DNA from: Poa pratensis
Lineage: Eukaryota > Streptophyta > Magnoliopsida > Poales > Poaceae
NCBI GenBank assembly: GCA_947311845.1
Contig: CAMZMU010000059.1
Coordinates: 38,925,226 to 38,989,225, forward strand
Reading direction: 5' to 3'
DNA length: 64,000 nucleotides
Both the position numbers and the translations under genes were made by a program. Below, one piece after another: positions 1 through 12,588 of this stretch (positions within the stretch are counted from its first letter, which is position 1; every line of letters starts with the position of its first letter). The notes under the pieces were generated by a model. It was not told the DNA's origin. It saw only the letters and a program-made list of their open reading frames with translations, and did no database searches.

Positions 1-2279
1 ATGCCTACTCATAAACTCAATTGGATCAAAAAGATTCAAGTTAAAAGTTCAAAGCATGCATCAAACAAAATGGGACAGAATCTGTCCAGAAAAACAGCAG
101 CAAAACGTATTTTTCTACCCTACTAAACTTTGTCGAAAAATTCCGAAAAAATTCATGCATACAGAGGATGAAAAGTTGCAACTACAGTTCAAATATGAGC
201 TCATTCGGAGTTACAGAATAAGAATTAAAAATCATACCGTGCACAGATTCGTGCAGGAATAAAATCTCCGAACGCTATAAGCAACTTCTTCAAACCAAAA
301 TGAGTAAAACTTGGCACTTTATTAAAAATTCCAGAAACTAAACTAAAACAAAGTCTCTTGTTACAGCAAGAGGACACAAAGAAAATCACAAATAAAAACA
401 ACCGGGTTGCCTCCCGTAAAGCGCTTTCTTTATAGCCATATAGCTAGGCTTCTTACTTGATATTTATTGTGGACGAAGCTCATGAGGGAGCTTGAACTTT
501 GATGTGTCCCTCTTCCTTGGAAAGTGTTCATGCATAATACCAGGATCCCATGGTGTTCTCAAACCAATCAAAATAATAGTCAAGTTGAACCCTAGTTGAG
601 AGAAAAACAAAACACAAAAGTAATAACAACGAAGTCTAACTTTCTTTCTATGCATTGGCATTTTGTATATGAATGAATCAAATAGAAGTTTCCAATGCAT
701 ATTAACAATATTTACTTGCAGCATATAATTATTAGTAACATAAAGAGGGTTCTTATCACCTCCTCTTTCATAATAGTTGCAAGTAGTAGAAATAAATTCA
801 ACCATATAACCACAAGAATCATTCAACTTAGATAATTTAGGCACATAAAGAGGATCATTAAATTTATTTGGAATTCATTAGCATGCTTCCCTCTTTCAAA
901 ATAGTTATAAGATCAATATCAAGTTTAATATCATGTTGCAACAAAGATTTGGAACTAAAGATAATTGCAAACCACATAAGTATTTCTCAACATAAGCAAA
1001 TTTCTCCTCTATGGTGTAAGTAGGAGAGTTCAAAACAAAGTAGGACTCTCATGAGTAAGAGTACATCACAAACAGCAAGTATATCATTTTTATCCTCATA
1101 AATTAGTAACAACTAAACATGGAGGATTATCAATAAGCATAGGACCATCATCTAAAGCATTATCATATAGCATATTTAAGCAACACTCCTCATTATCATC
1201 AATAAGTTCACTAGTAGCATTATTAAAAGTAAAGGAGCATTATTAGTTTCATCATAATAGCATGGGTTATCATATAGGACCATAGAATTTTCAGTTTGAC
1301 ACTCATCATAACATGGATTCTCATAAATAACAAAAGATTTTTGAGTTTGAGTGCTACTATCAAATGTTGATGGTGAAGTTGGGAGATCCAACTCTTCCCC
1401 AAGCTTAGGTTGGAACACATCCATTTCAATCTCCTCTTCACATACTTCCTCTTCCAAGCTTATGTTTTCATCATCCTGCAAAATATTAGTACTTTCCATG
1501 GAAGCAAGAATTCTTTCTTTAACATAAACATTATCACTAAATTCCTTTTTGCAAAGTTGGAGAAGAATAGAAATGTGTCCTTTCATTACACGAGCTTCAT
1601 GACTAGTTGCAAAAAAATTATCAATAAGAAAGTCTATCTCATGGGCTGCAACATAAGCAATATATTTCTCAACTTGTTCTATATCATGGCATGCAAATTT
1701 ACACTCTTGATAGAAGCAATAATAGGATCACTATTATACTTACATTGATAGAGAGAGTGTTTATAGTCTTTTCTAAAGCAGCAAGTTATATTATGTAATT
1801 CACAAAACTCAGTGGCCATATCATTAAGATGTTCAAGCAATTCAAGCATTCTATTTCCTTCTTTGGTTGATCGATATTCATAGTAAGCTCCCATAGTTTT
1901 GACATAACCTTCTCCATAGCTTAGCATACATATTAAAAACAACACTAGTTTTTATGGTTTTATGTTTTTAGATGAAAACTGAAAATAAAATGATACTAAA
2001 CAATGCAAACCGAAATAACAAATGCAACACAAAATGCAAAACTGAAAATAAAAATGCAAACCGAAATATAAATATGATATGCAAGACAATAACAAAACAA
2101 ATAAAATGCTTTGAAGGTAAAGATGGATAAGATGATGCTCACGTAGGTGCAACCTCCCCAAGCTTAGGTGTTAGCACAAGTTGGTGATGAAGTTGACTTG
2201 GTGAGATATCCTTGGATAAACCCGCGCCAGAAAACAGAGCTAGTGCAGGGGACCCTTGGATAAACCTTTCAGCAATGAT
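1..2279 (-). mobile_element. Internal region of a Gypsy-type LTR retrotransposon, 5' part, cut by the window edge
   Basis: This AT-rich stretch lies inside the 5' LTR at 2298-4055 and continues past position 1. On the minus strand it holds short open stretches (1586-1176 and 844-464) with acidic, Asn/Tyr-rich low-complexity protein and no recognisable protease, RT or integrase. I read it as the leader and gag-proximal part of a Triticeae Gypsy element, possibly a non-autonomous family with little coding sequence. The orientation follows from the primer binding site at 2280-2297. The coding state of the element cannot be judged because most of it lies outside the window. Confidence 0.6.
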
Positions 2280-2297
2280 TCCCCGGCAACGGCGCCA
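2280..2297 (-). promoter_or_regulatory. Retrotransposon primer binding site (tRNA-Asp type)
   Basis: On the minus strand this reads TGGCGCCGTTGCCGGGGA, the complement expected for a tRNA-Asp 3' end. It marks the junction of the 5' LTR (to the right) with the internal region (to the left). A shorter degenerate copy of the same junction sequence occurs about 60 bp further left, near 2220-2235, suggesting a local duplication at the LTR/leader boundary. Confidence 0.65.
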
Positions 2298-4055
2298 GAA
2301 AACAGTCTTGATACCCGATGACGTAGTTACCTGCGTCAAAAGAATATGGGTTAGGTTGAGACTCCAAGTGCAGAGTGTGTAGTAAGTGGAAGACGTGTTT
2401 TCCCCACGAGGGGTGACTCGAGGGTTTAATATCGAACTCTCGGGGAATCAGTAGTGAAGATTTATCTTTCCTATCCTTCTTTTGGTTACCTACAAAACAA
2501 AGTAAATGTTTTGGTCCTCAACCTCACCTAGTGGTTGTCAAGCACAAGGTGTGAGAATGATATCAAGATAATATGCAATGCAAACAAGAAATAAATATGC
2601 AATGGTGGTAAATAAATATGCAAGGATGGTGGTAGCAATGATAAATGATATTTTTGGGTTTTATATGATGAATGCAAGATGTAAAAGTGTTTTTGTATTT
2701 TCGGATTTTTAAATGGCAGAAAATGGTAAAGTGGTAAAAGTTGTTGGAAAGGTGTTTCTTATGATTAAAAATGGACCGGGGTTCATGGTTTCACAAATGC
2801 ACTCTCTCTTTAATAAAGTGGTAGACAATGGAACACTAGAGTTGACATATGAGATTGCAACACAACAGTTTAATGACAAGTTATAATTATATGGGCATCA
2901 CGTCCTAACATAGAGACCTTTTGGTTATTAGTCTCTCTTATACTCCACCAAGATGCGAACTAAATCATAACACCTCAGTAATTAAGATAACTCAGAGTAT
3001 AGCAATAAGTATCATGACATGAAGTTAAAATAAGAACATGCTAGATCTAGTCATGGAGGAAGTGGCAATGGTCACACCCACATCTCCGGTAGCATGGTAT
3101 TTTTTTTATCCCTAGTGAGGCAACAAAGTAAGGTAGAGATACCCAAGTGGATCGCAGAACTTTCTCTCACGTTCACTGCACTAGCCACCCCCGTTACTCC
3201 AACTAATGCACACGTTCCCCCTCACACGCTCTCATAAACATGCTTGATCATGACAAGTAAATAAGAACGGGGTACATAATATGCATCTACTTTCATAACT
3301 GAAACAAAACCATTGCAATCTCAAACATATATTAACTCATAAAAAGATCCACCACAAAGGTATTACATAGATGACCGTAATCATGTTCAGCAGCTCATAC
3401 GGTACTAATTAGTGAAGCTCAAGAGAGAGGAGAGATACATAAGTTACTTCCACAAACCCATAGTCCAGAGGTGGACTACTCCCTCTTCATCATGGAGACG
3501 GTGGAGAAGTCGTTGGAGAAGATGGAGACCACGCCGGCAGCGCCCCGCCGGAGTTTTCCCCCTCCAATCTGCAACTCCAGGTCTCAGTTTCGGTGTTTCT
3601 GTGTTTCTGCGGCGCTCCTTCCAGAGAACGTCGGGGGGCTATTTTTATAGTCGGTTTTAGGTCAAAACCGAGTCGGTGGAGGAAAGATCGACAGCAACGG
3701 AGCTCTGAGGCCCAAAAGGAGGGGTCCCACGCGTCCCCTGTACCTGGCCACGTGGGCCCACCTATCTTGGCCCTCGGGTCCCCGCTTGTTTGATTCCTTC
3801 GCTCCAAGTCTTCTTCCTTCCAAAAATTGACGCTCGTAAATTTGCAGGTCATTTGGACGTCGTTTGGGTCCCTGAAACATTAAAATATAGAAATAGGGTT
3901 TTCTGCCTGTGCAAGGTTAATTCCATAAAAATAGGAAACATATCAAATATTCCCAAAATCATTATAAAACAGTGATATAACCCTTATATGATGCAAATAT
4001 GACTGGGATATAAGTAAAATAATGCAAAGTTCATGTATGCATTTTACATGCATCA
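2298..4055 (-). repeat. 5' LTR of the Gypsy-type element
   Basis: On the minus strand the LTR begins TGATGCATGTAAAATGCAT at 4055 and runs to the primer binding site at 2297. A related copy lies in the opposite orientation at 23506-25271, and the two share long blocks, for example the stretch around 2340-2560 against 24990-25200. The inner end is uncertain because no clear terminal CA abuts the primer binding site. A GC-rich block at 3480-3790 (minus-strand reading of about 120 codons) has its counterpart in the other copy and is probably LTR sequence, not a gene. Confidence 0.65.
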
Positions 4056-4333
4056 CTCTCTCATGACCAAACTTCGGATAACTCCTTGAATAACCACTTG
4101 GTCATCACATACTCTTCTTCTTGATCATATCAAATATATCCATACAACTCGATGATCTTGATGCCAAATACTCCATTATATCAATATCTTTATGGCATCA
4201 ACCTTGAATCCAACATATGGAGTTCAAGCATTTGCCTATGGACAAACACTACAAGAATAACTCAATGCAACCATTAGTCCATATGGATTGTCATTAATTA
4301 CCAAAACCACACATGGGGTGCCATGCCCTTTCA
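4056..4333 (-). repeat. LTR fragment of a second family (TGAAAG...), interrupted by the Gypsy element
   Basis: Read on the minus strand from 4333, this begins TGAAAGGGCATGGCACCCC and closely resembles the first 70 bases of the solo LTR at 61624-63911. After 278 bases it is cut by the 5' LTR ending at 4055, so the Gypsy element inserted into an older LTR of this family. The rest of the older LTR should lie left of the window. Confidence 0.6.
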
Positions 4334-4846
4334 GTATGTTTCATGACAAAAAAAAATTAGAATTTCTTAGAATGTTTTTCTATTTTTATCGAATTTTGCA
4401 CTCAGGCAGGAGTATATGAGCTCAGAAGCAACATTGAATTTAAGATATATATATAGGATATACCTAGGAAATAAAGTCTCAAATGCATTCACCCATCCAA
4501 AGCAAGCCAGTGGTCCTTGTAAAGAGCGCACTTGTTTCTCGTCCTAACTGAGCTTTTCGTCATTATAAAAAAGTTGTTGGTTTGCTATCTTGACAACGGA
4601 AGCATAGCATATTGGCAATTCTAGTTTTACTCATGGGAATGGAACCTGGCTAATGTGGCAGGGCGGATGGATATGTTGCCTGTGATCGCCTGGGAGTGAG
4701 ATGCTTCAGGAGTGAAGGGAATTGAAGTGCATAGCGGCAGGCTACAACGAGCTTGATCACCACTGGGTTGGTAGTTGTGTCGGATATCTCCATCTTCAAG
4801 TGGAGCATGGTGCTCAGTTCGATAATAAGCTGTCCAGAAATACTAT

Positions 4847-5064
4847 GGCCCCTTCTTTTCAGCTTATTTTCCAGATTCTCCCAGAAGCTACCCTCCATCA
4901 GCTTCTCCCAGAATCTCGTTTTTTAAATTTGTTTAAACTTCTAAATTTGTCTTCCCAATACTTATTTAGAAGTTTAAACAAATTTAAAAAACGAGATTCT
5001 GGGAGAAGCTGATGGAGGGTAGCTTCTGGGAGAATCTGGAAAATAAGCTGAAAAGAAGGGGGCC
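4847..5064. mobile_element. 218-bp foldback MITE
   Basis: This is an almost perfect palindrome. The left arm (4847-4945) and the right arm (4966-5064) are reverse complements with one base of difference near the tips (GGCCCC against GGCCCCC). The bases TAT occur on each side (4844-4846 and 5065-5067) and could be a 3-bp TSD. There is no coding capacity. The arms would form a hairpin of about 98 bp. The superfamily is unclear: TSD length suggests Harbinger, but the sequence TAT is not the usual TWA. Confidence 0.8.
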
Positions 5065-7172
5065 TATGCATACCACGGGTAAAGCTAAACGGACCATCGT
5101 GGACACCCACCCAAGTCTTAAATCTTCAGTCACCCGCTAGCGACCTCCAACGCCTCTTTGTCAAAGGCTTGGTTTCATGTCTTTCCAGTTCTCTACCTCT
5201 AGATGATCGGATCCCACAATGTGATCCATGAATTGGCTAGCTTCAGTCTTGTTATGAATTTGTGAGATCTATCGGGACGGATAGTTTTGTTCCTTTTCTT
5301 TTGGGATGTTGTGTTGTTGATAGTTTTTCTATAAAATATGGTCAAATTTTAGAAACGAGGGTAGTATGAGGTAACTAAATCTTGCATGGTGTTGGTTGTT
5401 GTGAGACGTGGATGGGTTGTTCGCCTAGCGGTGAGAGTGTGCGCGCCGTGGTCCTAGCTAGTTTGGTTTATTAAATTTTTGTTTGTCACAACTGTGTGCA
5501 TCGCTTCGATGCTGAGGCTAGGCTGAGATCTCATTTCGAAAGAAAAAAATCGTGTCATACACTTGGTTAATCAGAGCCCAAAAATGGGGTATTAGTCGAG
5601 TCTGTGAAAGTGGGCAAAATAGTGATTCGTTCACCGTCTTCGGTTAGTTTTTCTCTCTGTTTTGCTAAATTCCATTCGAGAAATCTCACGGATTAGGAAA
5701 GGTCACCATTCTTTTTTGTCTGTTTCTCTGGGACATGTTGATTCTGGAAGTAAAGCCAACGCAGCTGGAAAATTATGCCAAGCTCCCAAACAGGGCCCTG
5801 CATTATACGTATTTGTTGGTGTGGTGCACTAAAGTCCATCTACTACTACATTGTTTCTCCATATATGAATCCAACACCGTAAGCAACTTTATCATTCTCG
5901 TTGTGGGTAGAACAGCAGAGGAGGAGTTGATTAATGATGATGAGTGGCGTTGGTGGATTAGTGACAGAATTTGTAGGGAATAAGATGCATCAGAAAACTG
6001 AGCCATAGACTAGAACCAATTGTTCACGGCAAACTTATTAACAATCCATGTCGGACTGCACTCCATCGCGGGGCGTCGGGTTGGCCATCCTGGGCCGTGA
6101 ACCAGCCTTCCCTTATGTAAAGATTTATTATTAGTTGAGCCAAGAGTGAAAGGCCCATTAAGTATCCTAATATGGTCATTTATTTGTTATATCTGCCGAA
6201 TTGGCACATGCTTAATATTCTTCCACCCTCCACCACAGCGTTTGTACGAGCGTTCTAATGAGCTTTTTCCTTCTATTGACTTATCTTGATGTCACTATCT
6301 CATCGGTAGAGATGGAGAAAAGACTGTCTGGGACCGATCATTGTGTTTGACCGCTCTTGGTATTCAGACCTTTGAATATTTCGACATTAGACAAGGAGGA
6401 GGGAGATATTGAGAAGAAAAATAATGGGTTGTCAATAAGTTTGGGAAACAGTCACTTGAACTTTTGTATATCTGGAAATCTATTAGTAGTCGTTTAGCAC
6501 CACACCCAACACAAAAAAAAATCTAGTATGTTGGCTGTTGCGGGGTAATGCGTCTGGATGGTCAATCATATAACAAACAACTAAACTCCACATAGAGCAT
6601 GCTCTAGCCGCCTGCTCTTTCACAAACCTTTCGGGACTCAGCTGACATACGCCACCCGCCCCTACCCGAGAACATATATTGTTCAATAGTGGTGCAACAT
6701 ATGCTTCCGCATGATGAAATACTACCTAGAAGTCGCCATAAAATCCGAAAGTCATTTGGATGCCAATCCTCTATCATGTCAAGAATATTCAAATATACAT
6801 TCAACCCATATCTTGAGAAACAACAAATACAAAATGTATACAGTGAATATAAGTTAACTCAAATTGGTCCTTTATTTGGACCCATTAACCTATTGAACTT
6901 GTTATTTTTGTCACTCGAGCAGTACTTTGTATTCCTATTTGATATTTGTGAAGTAGTAGATTATTATGTCCAAGCCGGAAAAAAACAGAAATTAGTACTT
7001 GTTTAATGTGTGGTTTCTACCAATAGTTCTACGTGTTTTCAAACTCTGTTGCACAATCGCACCACAAGTTTGGAGGCATTTGCATTCTCGCATCTATTAC
7101 CCGTACCACGCATGTTGCTGCCAAGAAGAGGAAGGTCACCCAACTAGTGCAAGAAAATCATGATCAGAAATA

Positions 7173-7266
7173 CTACCTCTGATCCAAAAAGAATGTCGGA
7201 GGTTATATGTATCAGTTGTGCTGCCTACCATGTTTTTTGGCGAAACTTTTTACGGACTGGAGGGAG
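7173..7266. mobile_element. Stowaway MITE
   Basis: A 94-bp element with Stowaway-type ends (CTACCTCTGATCC at the left, GGACTGGAGGGAG at the right) flanked by TA on both sides (7171-7172 and 7267-7268). The duplicate locus near 31010-31025 runs straight from the left flank to the right flank without it and serves as an empty site. Confidence 0.75.
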
Positions 7267-7714
7267 TAATATTTTATACGTACCTAAACACAATATACTT
7301 TAGAATAGTATTCATATTGTTATAACTGACTCCCTGCCAAATAGATAAGGATATTTAATTTCAATTATTTCGCCCCTACTCAAAGTACATGACAAATGCA
7401 AATCTCATCCACGAGATGAATAATCGATATTTGTTGGTGGACAGTTCATTTACTACGTCGTTTCTCCATATATATGAATCCAACACCCGGAAAATTCTAT
7501 CATGTACACTGTGTGTGGAGAACAGGAAAGCCAAAAAGGGTTGGTTGAGGATGATGAACAGCCTCGGTGGTTTAGTGGAGAAACTTACAAGGAATTGGAT
7601 GTATCAGAAATTTACACCAGACACACACACTAGCACTTCGCCCTCATGCAAATCGACCTCTAAGTGGATGGTTAGATGGTGGTTGTACCCCTAACCCAGC
7701 ATAGCTCAGTTGAC

Positions 7715-9033
7715 TCCCCCAAAATTTTAAGGGATCGAACAACCGCCACCACCGGCTTAGATACCCTCTCCAACCAGCCCGTTCGCCTCGCCGCCGCCGG
7801 AGGAGGCCGGCCGTCCGGCGGACAGCGGACGGCGGGGCATCTCCGTTCGATTTTTTCCCTCTCTTCCGCGCTGCAAGGTGGACTCTCGATCCAACGCCGC
7901 CGATCTACGTCGCTAAACCTCCGATCTGGTGGTGTAGCTGGTCGCTGGTCCTGAGTATCTGGGATCGGCCGAATCAGCCAGATGCCGTTGAAGTAAGGTC
8001 CTTGCATGGCGTGCGACCAAGCATGCAGACTTGGATTCCATCAACGGATCAAGCTCTTGCACGTTGCCCGTGGGCTGTGCACATGCATGAAGACAGCGGC
8101 CGGCCGGCCAATGTGTGTTGCGGTGTCTCCCGATTGACTTCCAGCTGGTCTCGGGTGTGGAGCCGTCGCCACGATTGGTGCGGCCTAAGCGACGCCAAAT
8201 CCCAATTTTTGCTGACACCATTGACAAATCGACACGGCAAATTGCTTCGATTACTATGGTGTTGGCGGAAGCTGGGTATGTCTTGGTGTGTGGATGGGTG
8301 GTCCTTGGGTTCTTCTCGCGCCAAGTCGGTTGTCTGCTTGAAGCCTACCCTCATTGATCTGGCCAGTGTGACGAGTTTTGGAAAGCTCCGCCGGCGAGCT
8401 CCATTGGCGTCTCATGCCTGGATTGCTGGATCGGAGGAATTTGGTCGCGCCAGAGGGAGCGGCGTGAAGCTCTGCTTCTGTTGCCATCATGGGCAAATCC
8501 ATGATGAAGTCAGAGGCGGAGACTGTCATGGAAGCGAGATTGGACGACTAATGGTGATTCAAGCCTTTGGCGGTGATGAGGAACTTTCTTGGAGCTTCAG
8601 CACTCGTAGCAGCGGTATGTAAGTAATGGCGACAACATAGGTGAAGTTCAAAGTCTTACCTTTCAGGGTGAAAATCCAATGTCTGGCCTTAATTGGTTGT
8701 GTCTGGCAATGGTCTTGTTGAAGACATTGTTTTGAGAGCGGGAACTATCTTCTGGGTGAAAACCCAAGATCTCGATCGGGTGACGACGGTGCTTGTGCAC
8801 TGTTTCCTTCTTAAAGGCGTTGCTTTTGGAGTCTTGGACATCAGGTGTTGTCTTGGTGGTGGTTGTGCTGCTGATGCAAGTTTTGTAACTCTATAGCGGG
8901 ACTTTTTTTAGTTTATTCTTCTTATTGTCTTTCGGCTATGTGTATCTGTAATACCTTCGATTATTACGTTGTTGCAGAGGCTGGGTGTAATTGGTATCTT
9001 CACGATATTAATATATACTTTTTATCTTAAAAA
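7715..9033 (+). mobile_element. Retroposon (LINE-type or non-autonomous LINE), 1.3 kb
   Basis: The element is flanked by 14-bp repeats with one mismatch, ATAGCTCAGTTGAC (7701-7714) and ATAGTTCAGTTGAC (9034-9047). It ends in a short A-rich tail after a segment (about 8960-9030) like the 3' ends of grass LINEs. It has no reverse transcriptase. The GC-rich 5' part (7750-7830) and open stretches such as 8002-8622 show no domain I recognise, and frame conflicts argue against a real protein. It is absent from duplicate copy B. Confidence 0.65.
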
Positions 9034-9219
9034 ATAGTTCAGTTGACACATGTGTGTCCGCATAAAGTCAGGATATTTTTTCAGTGTAAGCCGATGTTCC
9101 AATTAATTGCGAGGCGTATGTGATGGTTACATCAGTTCAAGATCTGACCCTCCAACTTAATCTGTTTGCTCATCCTAAGTATATAAAAGTTGGAATATTT
9201 CGCGATATGTGGGAGGCCC

Positions 9220-9890
9220 TGGCACTGTAGCAGCTACAGTCTGCTACAGTGTTGAACAGTGCAGCGATCCGCGCCGTCGCGCGGCGATCAGACGGCCCGC
9301 ACGGATCCGCCCGCGCCATTTTGCAAAAAGACCCCTCGCGGGCGAGAAATTGCTCCATCATCCACTGTTTTACGAACAAAAGGATCTAAATAAAATTATA
9401 AACAACTCCGAGGACGTTCATGCAAAACAGCCCAAAACTCCCCCTTCCCTCCTCCTTCTCTCTCGCGCGACCGCGGGGTCGCCGGCGGCGCCGCCGCCCC
9501 ATCACGCCGCCACAGGCCTCCCCCGCCAGATCGACGGGGACGGGAAGCTCCGCCGCCCGCGCCGCTACCTCCTCACCAAGCGCCGCTTGCCGGCGCGCCG
9601 CCGATGCGCGGGAATCGCCGCCGCATCCGCAGCCCTCCGCCGCGTTTTGCCATTGCCGGCGGCGCCCCGGCCACCAAATCGTGGCGGCGCCGCCACATAC
9701 TGGCTGCCCGCGCCGAGCCGCTCCGGATACGCGCGCTCCCGCGTCCCAGCGCGCATGGACGCGCCTCCGGCGAGCTCGCGGCCGCCGCGGCCGACTCCGG
9801 CCGCCGCTGACGTCACGGCGACGCCCACGTGGGGTTGGGCTCCAGATGGGCCGTACATGGGCTGGCCTGGCTGCCGCGCAGCTGGGTCGG
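9220..9890. other. GC-rich segment inside the Helitron, possibly captured gene sequence
   Basis: Its composition jumps from AT-rich flanks to very high GC. Open stretches exist on both strands (for example 9895-9386 minus and 9420-9920 plus), all rich in Arg, Ala and Pro, as expected from GC content alone. I recognise no domain. A host promoter or exon 1 fragment is the likeliest origin, since Helitrons often capture such pieces, but this is inference. Confidence 0.35.
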
Positions 9891-10359
9891 TCCATTCTTT
9901 TTTTTTCTTTTTTTTTCTAAAAAACTTTTGGAAGTTTTTTGGACATTACAAATAGTTGAATTCAAACTTTGAATATTTCAAACAATTTACAAATTTTTCC
10001 CCCCTTCTCTTTTCTAAAAAAACTTTTTGGAAGCTTTGTGGACACTTCAAATATTTGAATTCAAACTTTGAATATTTCAAACAATTTACAACAAAGAAAA
10101 AAAAAGGTACACCCCCGTGGCATTCTACCTCTCTAAAAATATCCGCTTACTTACGAAGTTTCAAAACAAAATGCGATATTTCAGACGATTTAAAAAAAAA
10201 AGGTATTCCCTCATGACATTCTTCCTTTCTTAAAAAAACGATTATTTCAAATTACTAATTACAACAATTCCACTCATACATACGAAATGCCAACAAAAAA
10301 AAAGAAATGCGAACGATTATTTTAAATTACCAATTACAACAATTCCACTCATACATACG

Positions 10360-12588
10360 AAATGCCAAAAAAAAACGAAATGCCAACAAAAAAAACAACA
10401 ACAACAGACGACAACTCGCACTTCACAATTTGCATAAAATAAAAAAAATTACAAAACGACAATATTTTTGAATCTATTCACCTAAACAAATTTGAATAAC
10501 ATATCCGGCCACTCTTAAGAAATAAATATTGCTATTTATGGCAAAAACCAAATATGCTTCAGAATTCCAAAGGCAGTCACTAATTCACAAAAAAAAAACA
10601 AATGCACTTCCTCTAAATATATGAAGGTACTTTTCCCCACACATACTTGATTAGGTGAATAATTGCAGAGAATACAAATTCATATCCCCTAAATATGGAA
10701 TGGATTTAAGTCAAATTTCGCAAATTCTTATATAATATATTATTTAAGCACTGTTCTAAATTTGATATGGTAATGAGATATTATTTAAGCAATGTTCTAA
10801 ATTTGATATGGTAATGGAGTCATATTTTTTTCCCAGTTATCCAAACGTTCGACATCTCTCTAAATAATGGAGTCAGTTGTCTACAAAACATAACCAACTT
10901 TTAAATTTATAATAACAAAGTCATTTGACCAAAAAAAAGAAGACTGCTATTTGCGAGGAAAAAAAATATATACATACGATATTTAAACTGCAACAACGAT
11001 TTCAAATCTATATGTCCGCAAAATATGCCACATATATCAACATGCACACAAAAGAATAACTACACAAAAAATCCAAATTGGAGAAATTTTAAAATTCCAA
11101 AGCCAAGTACTAACTTATTGCATCCTTTCATATAGATTAATATTTAGAGTCGAAGTTTTTTTGCACATTAGTTGAATTCAAACTTTAAATATTTCAAACA
11201 ATTTACAAATTTTCCCCCTTCTGTTTTCTACAAAAACTTTTGGAAGCTTTGTGGACATTTCATAAGCAACTTTTCAATTTACAATAACAAAGTCATTTCA
11301 CCAAAAAAAAAGGACTACTATTTAAGAAAAAAAAATCATACGTACGAAATTTAAACTGCAACAACGATTTCAAATCTATATGACCGCAAAATATGCCAAA
11401 TATATCAACATGCACACAAAAGAATAACTACAAAAAAAATCCAAATTGGAGAAATTTTAAAATTCCAAAGCTGAAATGCCAAAAAAAAAACGAAATGCCA
11501 ACAAAAAAAAACAACAACAACAACAGACGACAACTCGCACTTCACAATTTGCATAAAATAAAAAAATTACAAAACGACAATATTTTTGAATCTATTCACC
11601 TAAACGAATTTGAATAACATATCCGGCCACTCTTAAGAAATAAATATTGCTATTTATGGCAAAAACCAAATATGCTTCAGAATTCCAAAGGCAGTCACTA
11701 ATTCACAAAAAAAAAATGCACTTCCTCTAAATATATGAAGGTACTTTTCCCCACACATACTTGATTAGGTGAATAATTGCAGAGAATACAAATTCATATC
11801 CCCTAAATATGGAATGGATTTAAGTTAAATTTCACAAATTCTCATATAATATATTATTTAAGCACTGTTCTAAATTTGATATGGTAATGAGATATTATTT
11901 AAGCAATGTTCTAAATTTGATATGGTAATGGAGTCATTTTTTTTCTCAGTTATCCAAACGTTCGACATCTCTCTAAATAATGGAGTCAGTTGTCTACAAA
12001 ACATAACCAACTTTTAAATTTATAATAACAAAATCATTTGACCAAAAAAAAACTGCTATTTGCGGGGAAAAAAATATACATACGATATTTAAACTGCAAC
12101 AACGATTTCAAATCTATATGTCCGCAAAATATGCCACATATATCAACATGCACACAAAAGAATAACTACACAAAAAAAAATCCAAATTGCAGAAATTTTA
12201 AAATTCCAAAGCCAAGTACTAACTTATTGCATCCTTTCATATAGATTAATATTTAGAGTCGAAGTTTTTTTGGACATTACAAATAGTTGAATTCAAACTT
12301 TAAATATTTCAAACAATTTACAAATTTTCCCCCCTTCTGTTTTCTACAAAAACTTTTGGAAGCTTTGTGGACATTTCATAAGCAACTTTTCAATTTACAA
12401 TAACAAAGTCATTTCACCAAAAAAAAGGACTACTATTTAAAGAAAAAAAATCATACGTACGAAATTTAAACTGCAACAACGATTTCAAATCTATATGACC
12501 GCAAAATATGCCAAATATATCAACATGCACACAAAAGAATAACTACAAAAAAAATCCAAATTGGAGAAATTTTAAAATTCCAAAGCCA
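10360..12588 (+). repeat. Two-unit tandem duplication (about 1.11 kb each) inside the Helitron
   Basis: The segment from about 10360 to 11472 is repeated from about 11473 to 12588 at an offset of about 1112-1114 bases, with small differences mainly in A-run lengths. A shorter internal block (10913-11100) also resembles 11282-11470, 12020-12210 and 12400-12590, so each unit contains two related sub-blocks. No coding sequence is apparent. Confidence 0.75.

Noticed and set aside
3490..3852. Open reading frame in GC-rich part of the Gypsy LTR
   Set aside because: The matching block in the inverted LTR copy (23700-24070) has different frames open, and the sequence lies inside an LTR.
5400..5553. 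LINE 3' end in the left part of the window
   Set aside because: There is an A-run after a GC-richer segment, but no TSD and no coding part could be found.
9386..9920. Long Arg/Ala/Pro-rich open frames on both strands
   Set aside because: They overlap each other and follow from extreme GC content; no motif or splice structure was seen.
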